Shown here one piece after another: positions 54,371 through 62,345 of a DNA stretch of 64,000 nt. The DNA lies in NCBI RefSeq assembly GCF_020923435.1, contig NZ_CP087263.1, forward strand, positions 3,553,970 through 3,617,969, given 5' to 3'. Origin of the DNA: Brevibacillus humidisoli (GTDB lineage: Bacteria > Bacillota > Bacilli > Brevibacillales > Brevibacillaceae). Each line of letters opens with the position of its first letter. Position 1 is the first letter of the stretch. The notes under the pieces were generated by a model, which saw only the letters and a program-made list of their open reading frames with translations, did no database searches and was not told where the DNA came from. The position numbers and the translations under genes are program-made.

Positions 54371-56899
54371 TCACCACATTCTAGCTTCCTCTACTTCTCC
54401 ATAACCGACCTCCAGGTGATAATAATCTTCGATCTGGTTACGAGGAACCCAATAGAAGGAAGACTCTACGCCTCCTCTAATTGAGAATGGTAGTGGTTTT
54501 GTCTGTTGAAATCTCGAATAACGAATCTGCACCATATATTCGCTCATCCGACTGAGAAGTAAATCAATCAGTGCTTTACGCTGATAAGGTGATAACCGCT
54601 GATCACCACCAATTGGTATACTTTCCCCAATAACATCTGATATAAAGGGAATGTCCAGTTCAGAAACTGATCGAATCATTTGGTATACATCTGCTAACCT
54701 TTCCGCCTCTTCATCCAACTCTACGAACACTTCTACAACACTTTGGTCATCAGGAATCAGTTGAAATTGTGAGATCTTCTCGAAATGTAAAGACATCACC
54801 CCGTCTTTCCATAATTCAATCGATTCTTGGGAGAGGTAATCGGCCATCTGCCGATAATAAGTATCGATCATTTCCAGATAATCCGGTTCGTTGATTTCTT
54901 CATGCTGCTGCAACAATTTTTTCGTACGATCCAAATGATGCAGTTGATAGATCCATTGATGATCCTTTTCCAGTTGGACGACATATACGGGACATGCAAG
55001 AGTCTTCCCGTCCCTATCTTTCCTGTTAGCATTACGATTCACTCGTCCTGCCGTTTGAATGATGGACTCTAGTGGAGCAAGATCCCTGTAACCTACAGCA
55101 AAATCCAGATCTACGCCCGCTTCAATCGTCTGCGTTGAGATTAGTACGACTGCCTCACCGCTTTGCAAACGGCTCTTCACTTCACTGATCACTCGTTTAC
55201 GTTCTTTGGGAATCAAGTTTGTGGAAAGATGATAGACGGTCGCCTGACCCTCTAACCTTTCTTTCATACTTTGATATAGAGCAACACAACGATTAATCGT
55301 ATTCACCACCACAACAGCCGATCTGTCTTCCCATGTTTGCTGAAAGAAATCAAGAAACGTATCGGTGGTATAAATCTGGTGAAAAGAAGGAATCAGTTTG
55401 GTTCGGGTCTCAAGCTTATAGTACTCCGCATAATCTGGCAGCAGTTGAATTACACCAGGTTGATCGGTTGTTTCGTGTATACAGGTGGGCAGCTTTCTAT
55501 TCACGTGCTCTAACAACCTTTGTCCCATTTCCAATAGAAATGGCTGGGTGGCGGACATCAGGATAAAACGAGTACCAAAATAATCCGCCATTTTGATGAT
55601 GATAGCACCGACCAGCGGCATGTATTTTTCCGGGATCGACTGCACTTCATCTAAAATCACAATACTGCCGGCCAACTTATTTATTTTTTTCAGCTTGGCG
55701 TTATTCCCTGTCAATAAAGATTGGAACAATTGAACAAATGTTGTCAGCACCACATCGCCTTCCCAAGATTCCACCTCAAGCATCGATTTTTCAATGGGTA
55801 TCTCTCGGTCCTTACTACCGTACTCCACTAATCGTTTGTCCGACAAACGATGATGAATGTTTAAAATGCCCCGATTTTTCAACACTTCGGCGTAATCCTG
55901 TTTTGTCTGCTCAATAATGTTGATAAACGGTATCGCCGTTATGATTTTTGGAGCGTATCCATATTTTTGGCACAACCGCTCATTTAAACGTAGGGCGGCC
56001 TGTAAAGAAGTTAATGTTTTACCAATACCGGTCGGTGCGGTCAATGTACATATCCGTATGGTGTGAAGATCCTGATCGCTAATCCTGTCAATCTGAGACA
56101 GCACCGTGCGGCGTGCTCGCTCACGGGCATCGTTGATCTCAGAGTTCTGGTTCTGATTTTTAACCTGTATGTACTCTGAAACCAACTGCGGATGTAACAT
56201 GGATCGGTCTCGCTTCACCAGATCCGCTGCGCTTGATTTATCTTTGTCTACTAATTGGGAGAAGCAATAGATCATCAAAAAATACCATCGCTCATGCGCA
56301 TGGTGCATCTGTATTCTTTTCACGCTCCGCATAAATTTTTTGTCTTCAAGAGTACTCTCTGCATTTCGCAAGAGCCTCTGAATATCCTGTTCAGAAATCC
56401 CATAGACCTGCGATAGAATTTTCCCTTTTGCGTGCAAATTTTTGGTCTGCTCGGCTATTTCTGATTGCATGGTAGGCAAATCTTCCAGATGAAAAAGGCC
56501 ATCTGTAGAGAGTTTGTTATGGTGCTTTCGAATCATCACATAAAACAGGAAGTACAGGATGTCTTTCATCCTCTCATCAATACCTACATCAGCAAATCCA
56601 TCTATCATATAGCGGTAAAACAATACTGCCGATACATGGGCGTGATTCTGGTAATTGGAGCGGCGGTCGTACACAAGATAATTCTGAAAATAATCCGTAT
56701 ACTTTCCGAGATCGTGAAAATACCCCTGCAATTCTAACAGTCTTTGGATTTGTTCACTGTTCACCACATCAAAGTGCAGAAAAGGCGGCACACTGTTCCG
56801 TGCCGCCTCTGCCACCTCTTGCAGATGTACTTCCAATTGCTTGGTCTTTCCAGTTCTTTTATCGTAATGAGAGTAGTATGGTTGGTTATGCGACATCAT
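54371..56899 (-). CDS. cas3: Cas3 HD nuclease-helicase
   Basis: 842 residues from ATG 56899, one base past the cas5 stop (longer frame to 56986 overlaps cas5). HD domain: LQGYFHDLGKYTDYF with His-Asp, and NHAHVSA. Helicase: Walker A APTGIGKTLTS, DEVQ box VILDEVQSIPEK, STQTIEAGVDLDF and motif VI QTAGRVNRN. Degrades target DNA recruited by Cascade. Fully intact motifs indicate an active system. Confidence 0.96.
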   Translation of the reverse strand: MMSHNQPYYSHYDKRTGKTKQLEVHLQEVAEAARNSVPPFLHFDVVNSEQIQRLLELQGYFHDLGKYTDYFQNYLVYDRRSNYQNHAHVSAVLFYRYMIDGFADVGIDERMKDILYFLFYVMIRKHHNKLSTDGLFHLEDLPTMQSEIAEQTKNLHAKGKILSQVYGISEQDIQRLLRNAESTLEDKKFMRSVKRIQMHHAHERWYFLMIYCFSQLVDKDKSSAADLVKRDRSMLHPQLVSEYIQVKNQNQNSEINDARERARRTVLSQIDRISDQDLHTIRICTLTAPTGIGKTLTSLQAALRLNERLCQKYGYAPKIITAIPFINIIEQTKQDYAEVLKNRGILNIHHRLSDKRLVEYGSKDREIPIEKSMLEVESWEGDVVLTTFVQLFQSLLTGNNAKLKKINKLAGSIVILDEVQSIPEKYMPLVGAIIIKMADYFGTRFILMSATQPFLLEMGQRLLEHVNRKLPTCIHETTDQPGVIQLLPDYAEYYKLETRTKLIPSFHQIYTTDTFLDFFQQTWEDRSAVVVVNTINRCVALYQSMKERLEGQATVYHLSTNLIPKERKRVISEVKSRLQSGEAVVLISTQTIEAGVDLDFAVGYRDLAPLESIIQTAGRVNRNANRKDRDGKTLACPVYVVQLEKDHQWIYQLHHLDRTKKLLQQHEEINEPDYLEMIDTYYRQMADYLSQESIELWKDGVMSLHFEKISQFQLIPDDQSVVEVFVELDEEAERLADVYQMIRSVSELDIPFISDVIGESIPIGGDQRLSPYQRKALIDLLLSRMSEYMVQIRYSRFQQTKPLPFSIRGGVESSFYWVPRNQIEDYYHLEVGYGEVEEARMW

Positions 56900-56900
56900 G

Positions 56901-57650
56901 CTACGCCTCCATCCAAGTAATAATCCTTTCATCAGACAATCGAACAGCGCGATGCACTGTTGCATGGACGGGGGATGCCGAAGCATTGATCATAAAGTTG
57001 CCTTTGCTGGCGATTGTTCGATCATTATGGAAATGAATCGGCATATCTTCCTTCTGTAAATGCAGCTCGTATTCATGATTGACCAGATTTAGTTTACTAA
57101 TGTTTGAAACAGGGATGACGGAGTGGATAAATGCTTCCGCTTGCCCCTCTTCTTCTCCCTCCAACACCTTTCCATCCTCAACCCACCCTACATGCTGAGC
57201 CGTTCCGAGCGCTGCTGATACCCCCCGCGTCAAATAACCATATTTTAGTCTGAGCTGGGCATATAAGTTATCCATAATGCGCTGGTTTTGGTGATGAAAC
57301 CATACCTCATAGTCCAAAAAACCATGACGAAGATGAACAGGTGTGATGATTTCTGTCGGCGTTTGGCTGTGAAATGGTTGCGACCCATTCAGATCATTGG
57401 TGCTTTTGATCATGAGCAAACTAACAGTTTGAATATTCTTCTTCTGCGGGCTTTGTATTCCTACAGCAACAGAACATTGAGCAGGGGCAAATTCATCGTA
57501 ATAGCTGTCTCTCTCATATCCTAATAATCCGGCTATGAATCCGATGATAGTGGTTCGTGGTGGTATGGAATAGGATAGCGCTGAGGAATTGGAATAGTAT
57601 CGCCGGAAGTGCGCCATTTTCCCCCGGATATGGAAATTGAGAATTTTCAT
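56901..57650 (-). CDS. cas5: Cas5 (type I-B, Cas5h-like)
   Basis: 249 residues; ATG 57650 overlaps the cas7 stop by four bases. Starts MKILNFHIRGKMAHFRRYYS, then IPPRTTIIGFIAGLLGYERD, the Cas5 beta-hairpin region conserved in subtype I-B. It caps the crRNA 5' handle in Cascade. Longer upstream frame rejected because it lies inside cas7. Confidence 0.94.
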   Translation of the reverse strand: MKILNFHIRGKMAHFRRYYSNSSALSYSIPPRTTIIGFIAGLLGYERDSYYDEFAPAQCSVAVGIQSPQKKNIQTVSLLMIKSTNDLNGSQPFHSQTPTEIITPVHLRHGFLDYEVWFHHQNQRIMDNLYAQLRLKYGYLTRGVSAALGTAQHVGWVEDGKVLEGEEEGQAEAFIHSVIPVSNISKLNLVNHEYELHLQKEDMPIHFHNDRTIASKGNFMINASASPVHATVHRAVRLSDERIITWMEA

Positions 57651-58714
57651 CGGTCGATCCCGGCAAGCTCTACGGGTGCCCATAAGTCAACCATTTGATC
57701 AATGTCCACACGAAGAATGTTGCTCACCTTTAAGACAGGATGAAACCAGCCTACCACTCGGTCAATATAACCTGCTTGTTTCATATACTGCACCGCTTCA
57801 ACTAGCTCACTGTCGTCAAGGCTTAAATCAGAAAAAGAACGAATGGGTTGTTGTTCGTTGCACCCCACTTTCAGAAAGCGGCGTAAGTCACCCAGGAATC
57901 CGTCAAAAGAAGGGGTATATTGGATTTCCAAATAAAACAAAGGAGTCTGCCCTTGCTTGCTATCCGTTTGATTCATCAGCATCCCCTGAACCAACGAAGC
58001 GCGGAATAGCTCCCGATCCTGTTCAGTCATGCCTGTCAATCTAGCACTTAATTTGTTAATCGTTCCTGAATGCATGAACAGGCCATAATGCAATTTATGT
58101 TTTTTACCGAAGGTGGAGTTGTCCTCGTTCATAATCGATGAGATCGTATTGGACTTTACCAAATCAACGGGGTGCATGCTGTATCCCCAAGTTATTTGAA
58201 CAGGTCCTGTAAATGTTCGAGATACATTGTCTACTGCCATCGCACTGCCAAACAGGCGGATATCGATCAATTCCTTTTGAATCAGTTGGGTTATAAACAA
58301 ATTGTTGAACAGCCCGAACTCCTTTTTATCCTTCTGGAAGTCCTTGTCCTGGTATACATCCAGATACGTCGTCTTCTTGCTTTTTTTGGACAACTTTTCC
58401 CAAAGCTCTTTTAATTCGGCGTTCTCATCAAAGAGTGCCATCATCTTTTGGTCATCCGTCAGCCACTGATTACGGTAATGTTCCAGCATTTTTTCCATCG
58501 TTACTTTCTGTTCACGCAATGTATCGACGAAGATGGGCATCCCCTTGGCTTTAAAGAAGTTGCGACAATCTCTTTTACGACGAGCATCGCTAACCAATGC
58601 TGTCTTCGTTTCATAATCCATCCTTGGCTTGTTTTCCTGATCCGGATCACCGTTGGGATTACTCATGTTCGCCTCAAAAGCAAACAGAAAATCGCTGTTA
58701 TTGTTAATGATCAC
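57647..58714 (-). CDS. cas7: Cas7 (type I-B, Csh2-like) Cascade backbone
   Basis: 355 residues. GTG 58714 is used because AAGGAG is eight bases upstream; a GTG three codons earlier overlaps that site. The N-terminus has FAFEANMSNPNGDPD and KTALVSDARRKRDCR, the Csh2 signature, and VSRTFTGPVQITWGYSMHPV is in the middle. Six or so copies bind the crRNA spacer. Confidence 0.95.
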   Translation of the reverse strand: MIINNNSDFLFAFEANMSNPNGDPDQENKPRMDYETKTALVSDARRKRDCRNFFKAKGMPIFVDTLREQKVTMEKMLEHYRNQWLTDDQKMMALFDENAELKELWEKLSKKSKKTTYLDVYQDKDFQKDKKEFGLFNNLFITQLIQKELIDIRLFGSAMAVDNVSRTFTGPVQITWGYSMHPVDLVKSNTISSIMNEDNSTFGKKHKLHYGLFMHSGTINKLSARLTGMTEQDRELFRASLVQGMLMNQTDSKQGQTPLFYLEIQYTPSFDGFLGDLRRFLKVGCNEQQPIRSFSDLSLDDSELVEAVQYMKQAGYIDRVVGWFHPVLKVSNILRVDIDQMVDLWAPVELAGIDR

Positions 58715-58742
58715 GGTATTCACTCCTTCTACTGAAAATGAT

Positions 58743-60758
58743 TTATTCAGAGGTTACTGCCATGTTACCTTCATCCATCGATTGTGTGTTGGCATCACCT
58801 TCATGATCGGATGACTTTGGAGGGTGGAATGCATATCCTGCCATGATATAAAACAGATGCGCTTGATCGGTGAGTGCCTTCGATTCGTCGATAGTACCGA
58901 AGTAATGGTTAAACATTTTGATATACTGCTCATTTTCCATTGTCATCTTGTCATATTGATGAAGTTTCTCTATTACTGCTTGATAAAGCCAGACTACCTC
59001 ACGCTGATTCATTCCTTGAAATGATAGCTTGTTCAGTATCGGTTTGGTTTTATGCTTTTTTTGATACTGCGCCTGTGCAACACTTCGCAGCAGTACGCCA
59101 ACATAGAATAAAGCTCGCGGCATGCTGTCAAACGACTGAGCTTCGAGAAAAGCTTCAATCTCTTGAACGTTCTTGCTCATTCCAGATAAATCCACCTTCA
59201 TCACTCCCCGGTTTTGAAATACATCCCGATCCAAGATGCTCAATTCCTGGCAGGTTTGCAGCAGACAGAGGTAGCTCATCGTTAGTCTCTTGAAATAAAA
59301 ATCTTCTTGATCGGGAACAAAGGACTGCCAGCCAAGATTGGTGAATTGGCTACCTTGCTTCTTTCGAATTTCTCTGAAGCCTTTCTCTATCGCCTCGGCT
59401 GCATATCCGAACAGGACATTGGTTTCAATCGTCGTTTTGGAAAACAACGATTGGTAAATAGAAAGAACACGTTGAATATCCAACTGATCGCCAGATTTGT
59501 TGGTCCGAACCGGGATCATGCGGTAAATGGTATTCAGTGACATCGAACGGATATGGGGGGAGAGCTTTTCCACTTGTTTTCCCAATGTATATAAAATCCG
59601 AACGATGTGCATCGTGGGAACGTCTTCAATCGTTTTCAACACGGTAACCGAATTACCATCCGTGCGATAAATGAAGAAATGGATCACATACGCTTCTGCA
59701 TTTGTAAAATCATCCATTGCAGTTTCCAGTTGATCGTCCAGTTCTTGCGCCAAGCCTTTCTTAAAAAATAAGTCTGCTCCCTGCTTTAATGCAGTCAATT
59801 GGTTATAATTGAAATCATCCAGCAGTCCTTCGGGAAGAATAAACGCTCTCTCACCAGCAATGCGAGCAGAAAAACTTCCTGTCACCTTTTTTTCGCCAAA
59901 GAGCAGATCCTGAAAGCACGTACTGCAAATAGCATAGCTATCGTCATAGTGCTTTTTGTCGATGTTCTTGGCGTAATTAAAAGTAGTGGTGGCAAATATT
60001 TTGTTAATTCCCGACCGACTGAGTTTGGTTGTTAATTCGCTAGACACATCTGCGCTTTTGTTATGACAGATATAACAAAACTTCTCAGCCTTATTATTGC
60101 TTGTCCCTTCAAGATTTTGTTCTTTTTTCGTAACAGCTACATAATCGGGGTGCTGGGCAAGGATAATCGTTTTCTGATTATAAATGACTCTCGGAACAAC
60201 CAAAGCAAAGGTGTCATCTTTGTTCTCCCATTGCAGGACATAGCGTAAAAAGTCTTCTGCCTTTCTGGTCGTTCCATCGACGACAATATTGTTTTTCTCG
60301 TCAATCCAGGCACTTAATAGCCCTTTAATCATCCCAAGATTGACCGTACCTGTTCCTTTTTTATTGCCAAGATGAATCACTTTCTTCTGGTTCATTTCCG
60401 CAAGTAAGGCACCTAACTCATTTTCGAGAAGATCGTGCTTTTTGAGCACTAGATACAAATCGCTAAACACCGACTTTAACAAATAATGAGCAGAGTTGGC
60501 TTCACGAGTAACGTAATACTGCATTCCAGCGGCCGAGTTATTACCAAAGTAATGATACTGGTAAGGAGCGCTTTCAGAGTATGGTATCGGTTCTTCAAAA
60601 CGAATTTCTTGATTGTCTACATCTATGGTCATAAAAAGAATGTACGCATGATCTCCATCGACATTTAGCGGTTTTACCAGCATAGCCAATTCACTAGAAT
60701 CACCAATCTCTTGTTTGGCTGCTTGGCCGATCTTCGCCGTTAGCTGCGGTAAATTCAC
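58743..60758 (-). CDS. cas8b: Cas8b (Csh1-like) large Cascade subunit
   Basis: 671 residues, GTG start behind GGGAGGTGAT. Two zinc-knuckle pairs identify the Csh1/Cas8b family: CYICHNKS (about 228) and CSTCFQDL (about 278). Recognises the PAM and recruits Cas3. The C-terminal helical bundle contains YQAVIEKLHQYDKMTMENEQ. In some I-B genes an internal start yields a separate small subunit (Cas11); I did not see a convincing internal site but cannot exclude it. Confidence 0.93.
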   Translation of the reverse strand: MNLPQLTAKIGQAAKQEIGDSSELAMLVKPLNVDGDHAYILFMTIDVDNQEIRFEEPIPYSESAPYQYHYFGNNSAAGMQYYVTREANSAHYLLKSVFSDLYLVLKKHDLLENELGALLAEMNQKKVIHLGNKKGTGTVNLGMIKGLLSAWIDEKNNIVVDGTTRKAEDFLRYVLQWENKDDTFALVVPRVIYNQKTIILAQHPDYVAVTKKEQNLEGTSNNKAEKFCYICHNKSADVSSELTTKLSRSGINKIFATTTFNYAKNIDKKHYDDSYAICSTCFQDLLFGEKKVTGSFSARIAGERAFILPEGLLDDFNYNQLTALKQGADLFFKKGLAQELDDQLETAMDDFTNAEAYVIHFFIYRTDGNSVTVLKTIEDVPTMHIVRILYTLGKQVEKLSPHIRSMSLNTIYRMIPVRTNKSGDQLDIQRVLSIYQSLFSKTTIETNVLFGYAAEAIEKGFREIRKKQGSQFTNLGWQSFVPDQEDFYFKRLTMSYLCLLQTCQELSILDRDVFQNRGVMKVDLSGMSKNVQEIEAFLEAQSFDSMPRALFYVGVLLRSVAQAQYQKKHKTKPILNKLSFQGMNQREVVWLYQAVIEKLHQYDKMTMENEQYIKMFNHYFGTIDESKALTDQAHLFYIMAGYAFHPPKSSDHEGDANTQSMDEGNMAVTSE

Positions 60759-60822
60759 TAGATCACCTCCCGAAATACTATAGAAGGAAGTTCATGAAAA
60801 TCCTAAGGAGTCTCGTATGCGG

Positions 60823-61554
60823 CTAGCACACTCTTACCATCCCAAAGCCCATCGAATTCTTGCTTCCTAGACCTGTATCCACTGCCGTCTGCAACAACCT
60901 CTGATCACCTCGTAAGTGAAACCTCCCACTGTATGCTTCAATCACGGTTGATTTGTAAAAGGTGACATGCTTTTTGTGGGTTCCAATCTCTTGGATGTCG
61001 ATTGGCTCGAACTCTGTCTCCTCTCCGTATATCAGTTTGGCCTTGCGTACCAGGTTCTCCGAGACGATTCTTTTGAAGTCACTTGTTCTTGGAGGAAAGT
61101 ACAAGGTATACTTCCTGCCATCAGGCCGCAAGAGAGTGGAGTAGGCCACTACAGGGGACAACGTCTGTACCTTGATTTCATCCTGTTCAACGTTGATAGA
61201 GGACGTTTCCACCTCTGTTACCCGTAACTGCTGCCTTCCAAGCTGGATTCCGTCTCGCAAAAAAATCTGGGCCATATCATGGATAAACTGACTGACAGGA
61301 GAGGAGATGAATAGATAGGCCGGAGCTTGGAAGCGGAGTATTTTCTGGGATGGGACATAAGTGTAGGAACCGATCATGCGTGAGAACACAAACAAGGGGA
61401 ATCTCCTCTTATCGATTACATATCCCTGATTGTGCAGGAAGGATGCAAACTCCGGGCTCAGGTTGCGGTAGATCGCCGCCTGAATCATGTGATTGTAGTG
61501 CACGGGTAGTTCTATGGTCCCGCACTCGGAATGAAGGGTTAGTTTGAATCGCAT
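60823..61554 (-). CDS. cas6: Cas6 pre-crRNA endoribonuclease
   Basis: 243 residues from ATG 61554 with AGGAG at nine bases (alternative ATG 61581 lacks a site). RAMP fold: starts MRFKLTLHSECGTIELPVHY with NHMIQAAIYRNL holding a likely catalytic His, and ends with the Gly-rich loop GLGSKNSMGFGMV. Cleaves the repeat before ATTGAAAC. First gene of the cas operon; it should also be able to cut the degenerate repeat at 62096-62125. Confidence 0.95.
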   Translation of the reverse strand: MRFKLTLHSECGTIELPVHYNHMIQAAIYRNLSPEFASFLHNQGYVIDKRRFPLFVFSRMIGSYTYVPSQKILRFQAPAYLFISSPVSQFIHDMAQIFLRDGIQLGRQQLRVTEVETSSINVEQDEIKVQTLSPVVAYSTLLRPDGRKYTLYFPPRTSDFKRIVSENLVRKAKLIYGEETEFEPIDIQEIGTHKKHVTFYKSTVIEAYSGRFHLRGDQRLLQTAVDTGLGSKNSMGFGMVRVC

Positions 61555-61670
61555 TGAAACGGCTCCTGTTCCGTTTGTCATGGCTTATCAGATTTTGTAA
61601 TTTGGTGCTATTTTACCATAGGGAAATGGGGATGTGTGGAATATTTGGAAATTGTTCGAGAGATTTTTCT

Positions 61671-61702
61671 GATTAGTTAGTGATTTGATTAGTTAGTGAT
61701 TT
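61671..61702. repeat. Two 16-bp direct repeats upstream of cas6
   Basis: GATTAGTTAGTGATTT occurs exactly twice in tandem, about 120-150 bases before the cas6 start. It may be a regulator binding site for the cas operon or a slippage product. Confidence 0.6.
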
Positions 61703-61730
61703 GATTAATAGCGATAAATCCGGCTATCAT
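61701..61730 (+). promoter_or_regulatory. Candidate promoter of the small RNA unit
   Basis: TTGATT (61701-61706), 18-base spacer, TATCAT (61725-61730). Start would be near 61737, at the first arm of the inverted repeat. Confidence 0.4.
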
Positions 61731-61736
61731 TTAGAG

Positions 61737-61837
61737 AGGGGCATGCACTACATACAGTACATATTGTTGACGTCGCAAGTACTGCATACAGTGCATGCCA
61801 TCACCAGAGACCTTTTGCAGAAGGTCTCTTATTTTTG
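61737..61837 (+). ncRNA. Putative small RNA with 20-nt inverted repeat and terminator
   Basis: Arms GCATGCACTACATACAGTAC (61741-61760) and GTACTGCATACAGTGCATGC (61779-61798) pair at about 15 of 20 positions. They are followed by the intrinsic terminator AGAGACCTT-TTGCAG-AAGGTCTCT-TATTTTTG (61806-61837). A weak promoter precedes it. The frame inside has its ATG only one base from GAGAGGGG, so I do not call it a protein. Lies between cas6 and the crRNA-like unit. It could also be the end of a cas antisense transcript. Confidence 0.45.
61806..61837 (+). terminator. Intrinsic terminator
   Basis: AGAGACCTT-TTGCAG-AAGGTCTCT then TATTTTTG: nine perfect pairs with T-rich tail, in a region with no recognised protein gene. 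Confidence 0.85.
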
Positions 61838-62064
61838 TCTTGGATGTCTTCTCCAATACTGCTTGACATATACCGTCTTAGGTTCCCCATGATGCGCTCG
61901 ACTACGAGTATGTTGTCGAACGAATACTTCCCTCTCCCTCAATCACTTCCCTTCTAGTATGTATTAAAGAAAACATTCCTGTTCTTTAGTACACAGTTTA
62001 GAGCATTTCCATTCTTTTGTCCAGCAGATTTTGGAAAAAGTCTTTTTAAAGTAGTTATACCCTC
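61838..62064. other. Gene-free A+T-rich region
   Basis: No credible coding frame. TTGACA occurs at 61864 without a good -10 at normal spacing. I see no other signal here. Confidence 0.6.
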
Positions 62065-62093
62065 TTGAAGCGGTTCAAAAATATGAGTAGAAT
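62065..62093 (+). promoter_or_regulatory. Promoter of the crRNA-like unit
   Basis: TTGAAG (62065-62070), exactly 17 bases, TAGAAT (62088-62093). Predicted start near 62099-62100, inside the first degenerate repeat. Confidence 0.6.
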
Positions 62094-62095
62094 AA

Positions 62096-62210
62096 ATAAG
62101 TCCATTACCTATAAGGAATTGAAACATACAGACTAGGAGCGTCTATCTTACCTATGAGGGATTATCATTGCGAAAAAGGGGGACTCACACAGATTGGGCC
62201 CCCCTTTTTT
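62096..62210 (+). ncRNA. Stand-alone crRNA-like guide (two degenerate CRISPR repeats, 13-nt spacer)
   Basis: Repeat 1 (62096-62125) ends TTACCTATAAGGAATTGAAAC: 19 of the last 20 bases match the array repeat, with the short CCT/AGG stem and the ATTGAAAC handle kept. Repeat 2 (62139-62168) keeps TATC and TACCTATGAGG (21 of 30 overall) but has lost the handle (ATTATCAT). Between them is ATACAGACTAGGA. A promoter lies just before and an intrinsic terminator at 62173-62210. Orientation is opposite to the main array. Structure resembles CreA/CreR guides used by type I effectors for gene control; an eroded mini-array is the alternative. Confidence 0.65.
62173..62210 (+). terminator. Intrinsic terminator of the crRNA-like unit
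   Basis: AAAAAGGGGG (62173-62182), 17-base loop, then CCCCCTTTTTT. Ten pairs ending in a T-run, five bases after the second degenerate repeat. Confidence 0.88.
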
Positions 62211-62345
62211 CTATAAAGTAGTAGAAGAGACGATCCCGATAACTTAAAAAGGTCAATAATGTGAACGGCACTGTTAAAATCCTCAATAACGGCACTTGAA
62301 AATTCCCCACTTTCGGCAGAAAATCTCTCCCTGGAGGAGAGAAAT

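Noticed and set aside
61553-61560. ATTGAAAC on the plus strand at the cas6 start
   Set aside because: Only eight bases match the repeat handle and no stem or repeat centre lies upstream; most likely chance.
61750-61757. ACATACAG as a protospacer for the crRNA-like guide
   Set aside because: Six spacer bases match and positions beyond do not; the flanking TAC is not a PAM I can support. Kept only as a hint in the small-RNA finding.
61701-61892. 63-codon plus-strand frame near the inverted repeat
   Set aside because: It runs through a perfect intrinsic terminator, its internal ATG is one base from the purine-rich site, and the composition is not protein-like.
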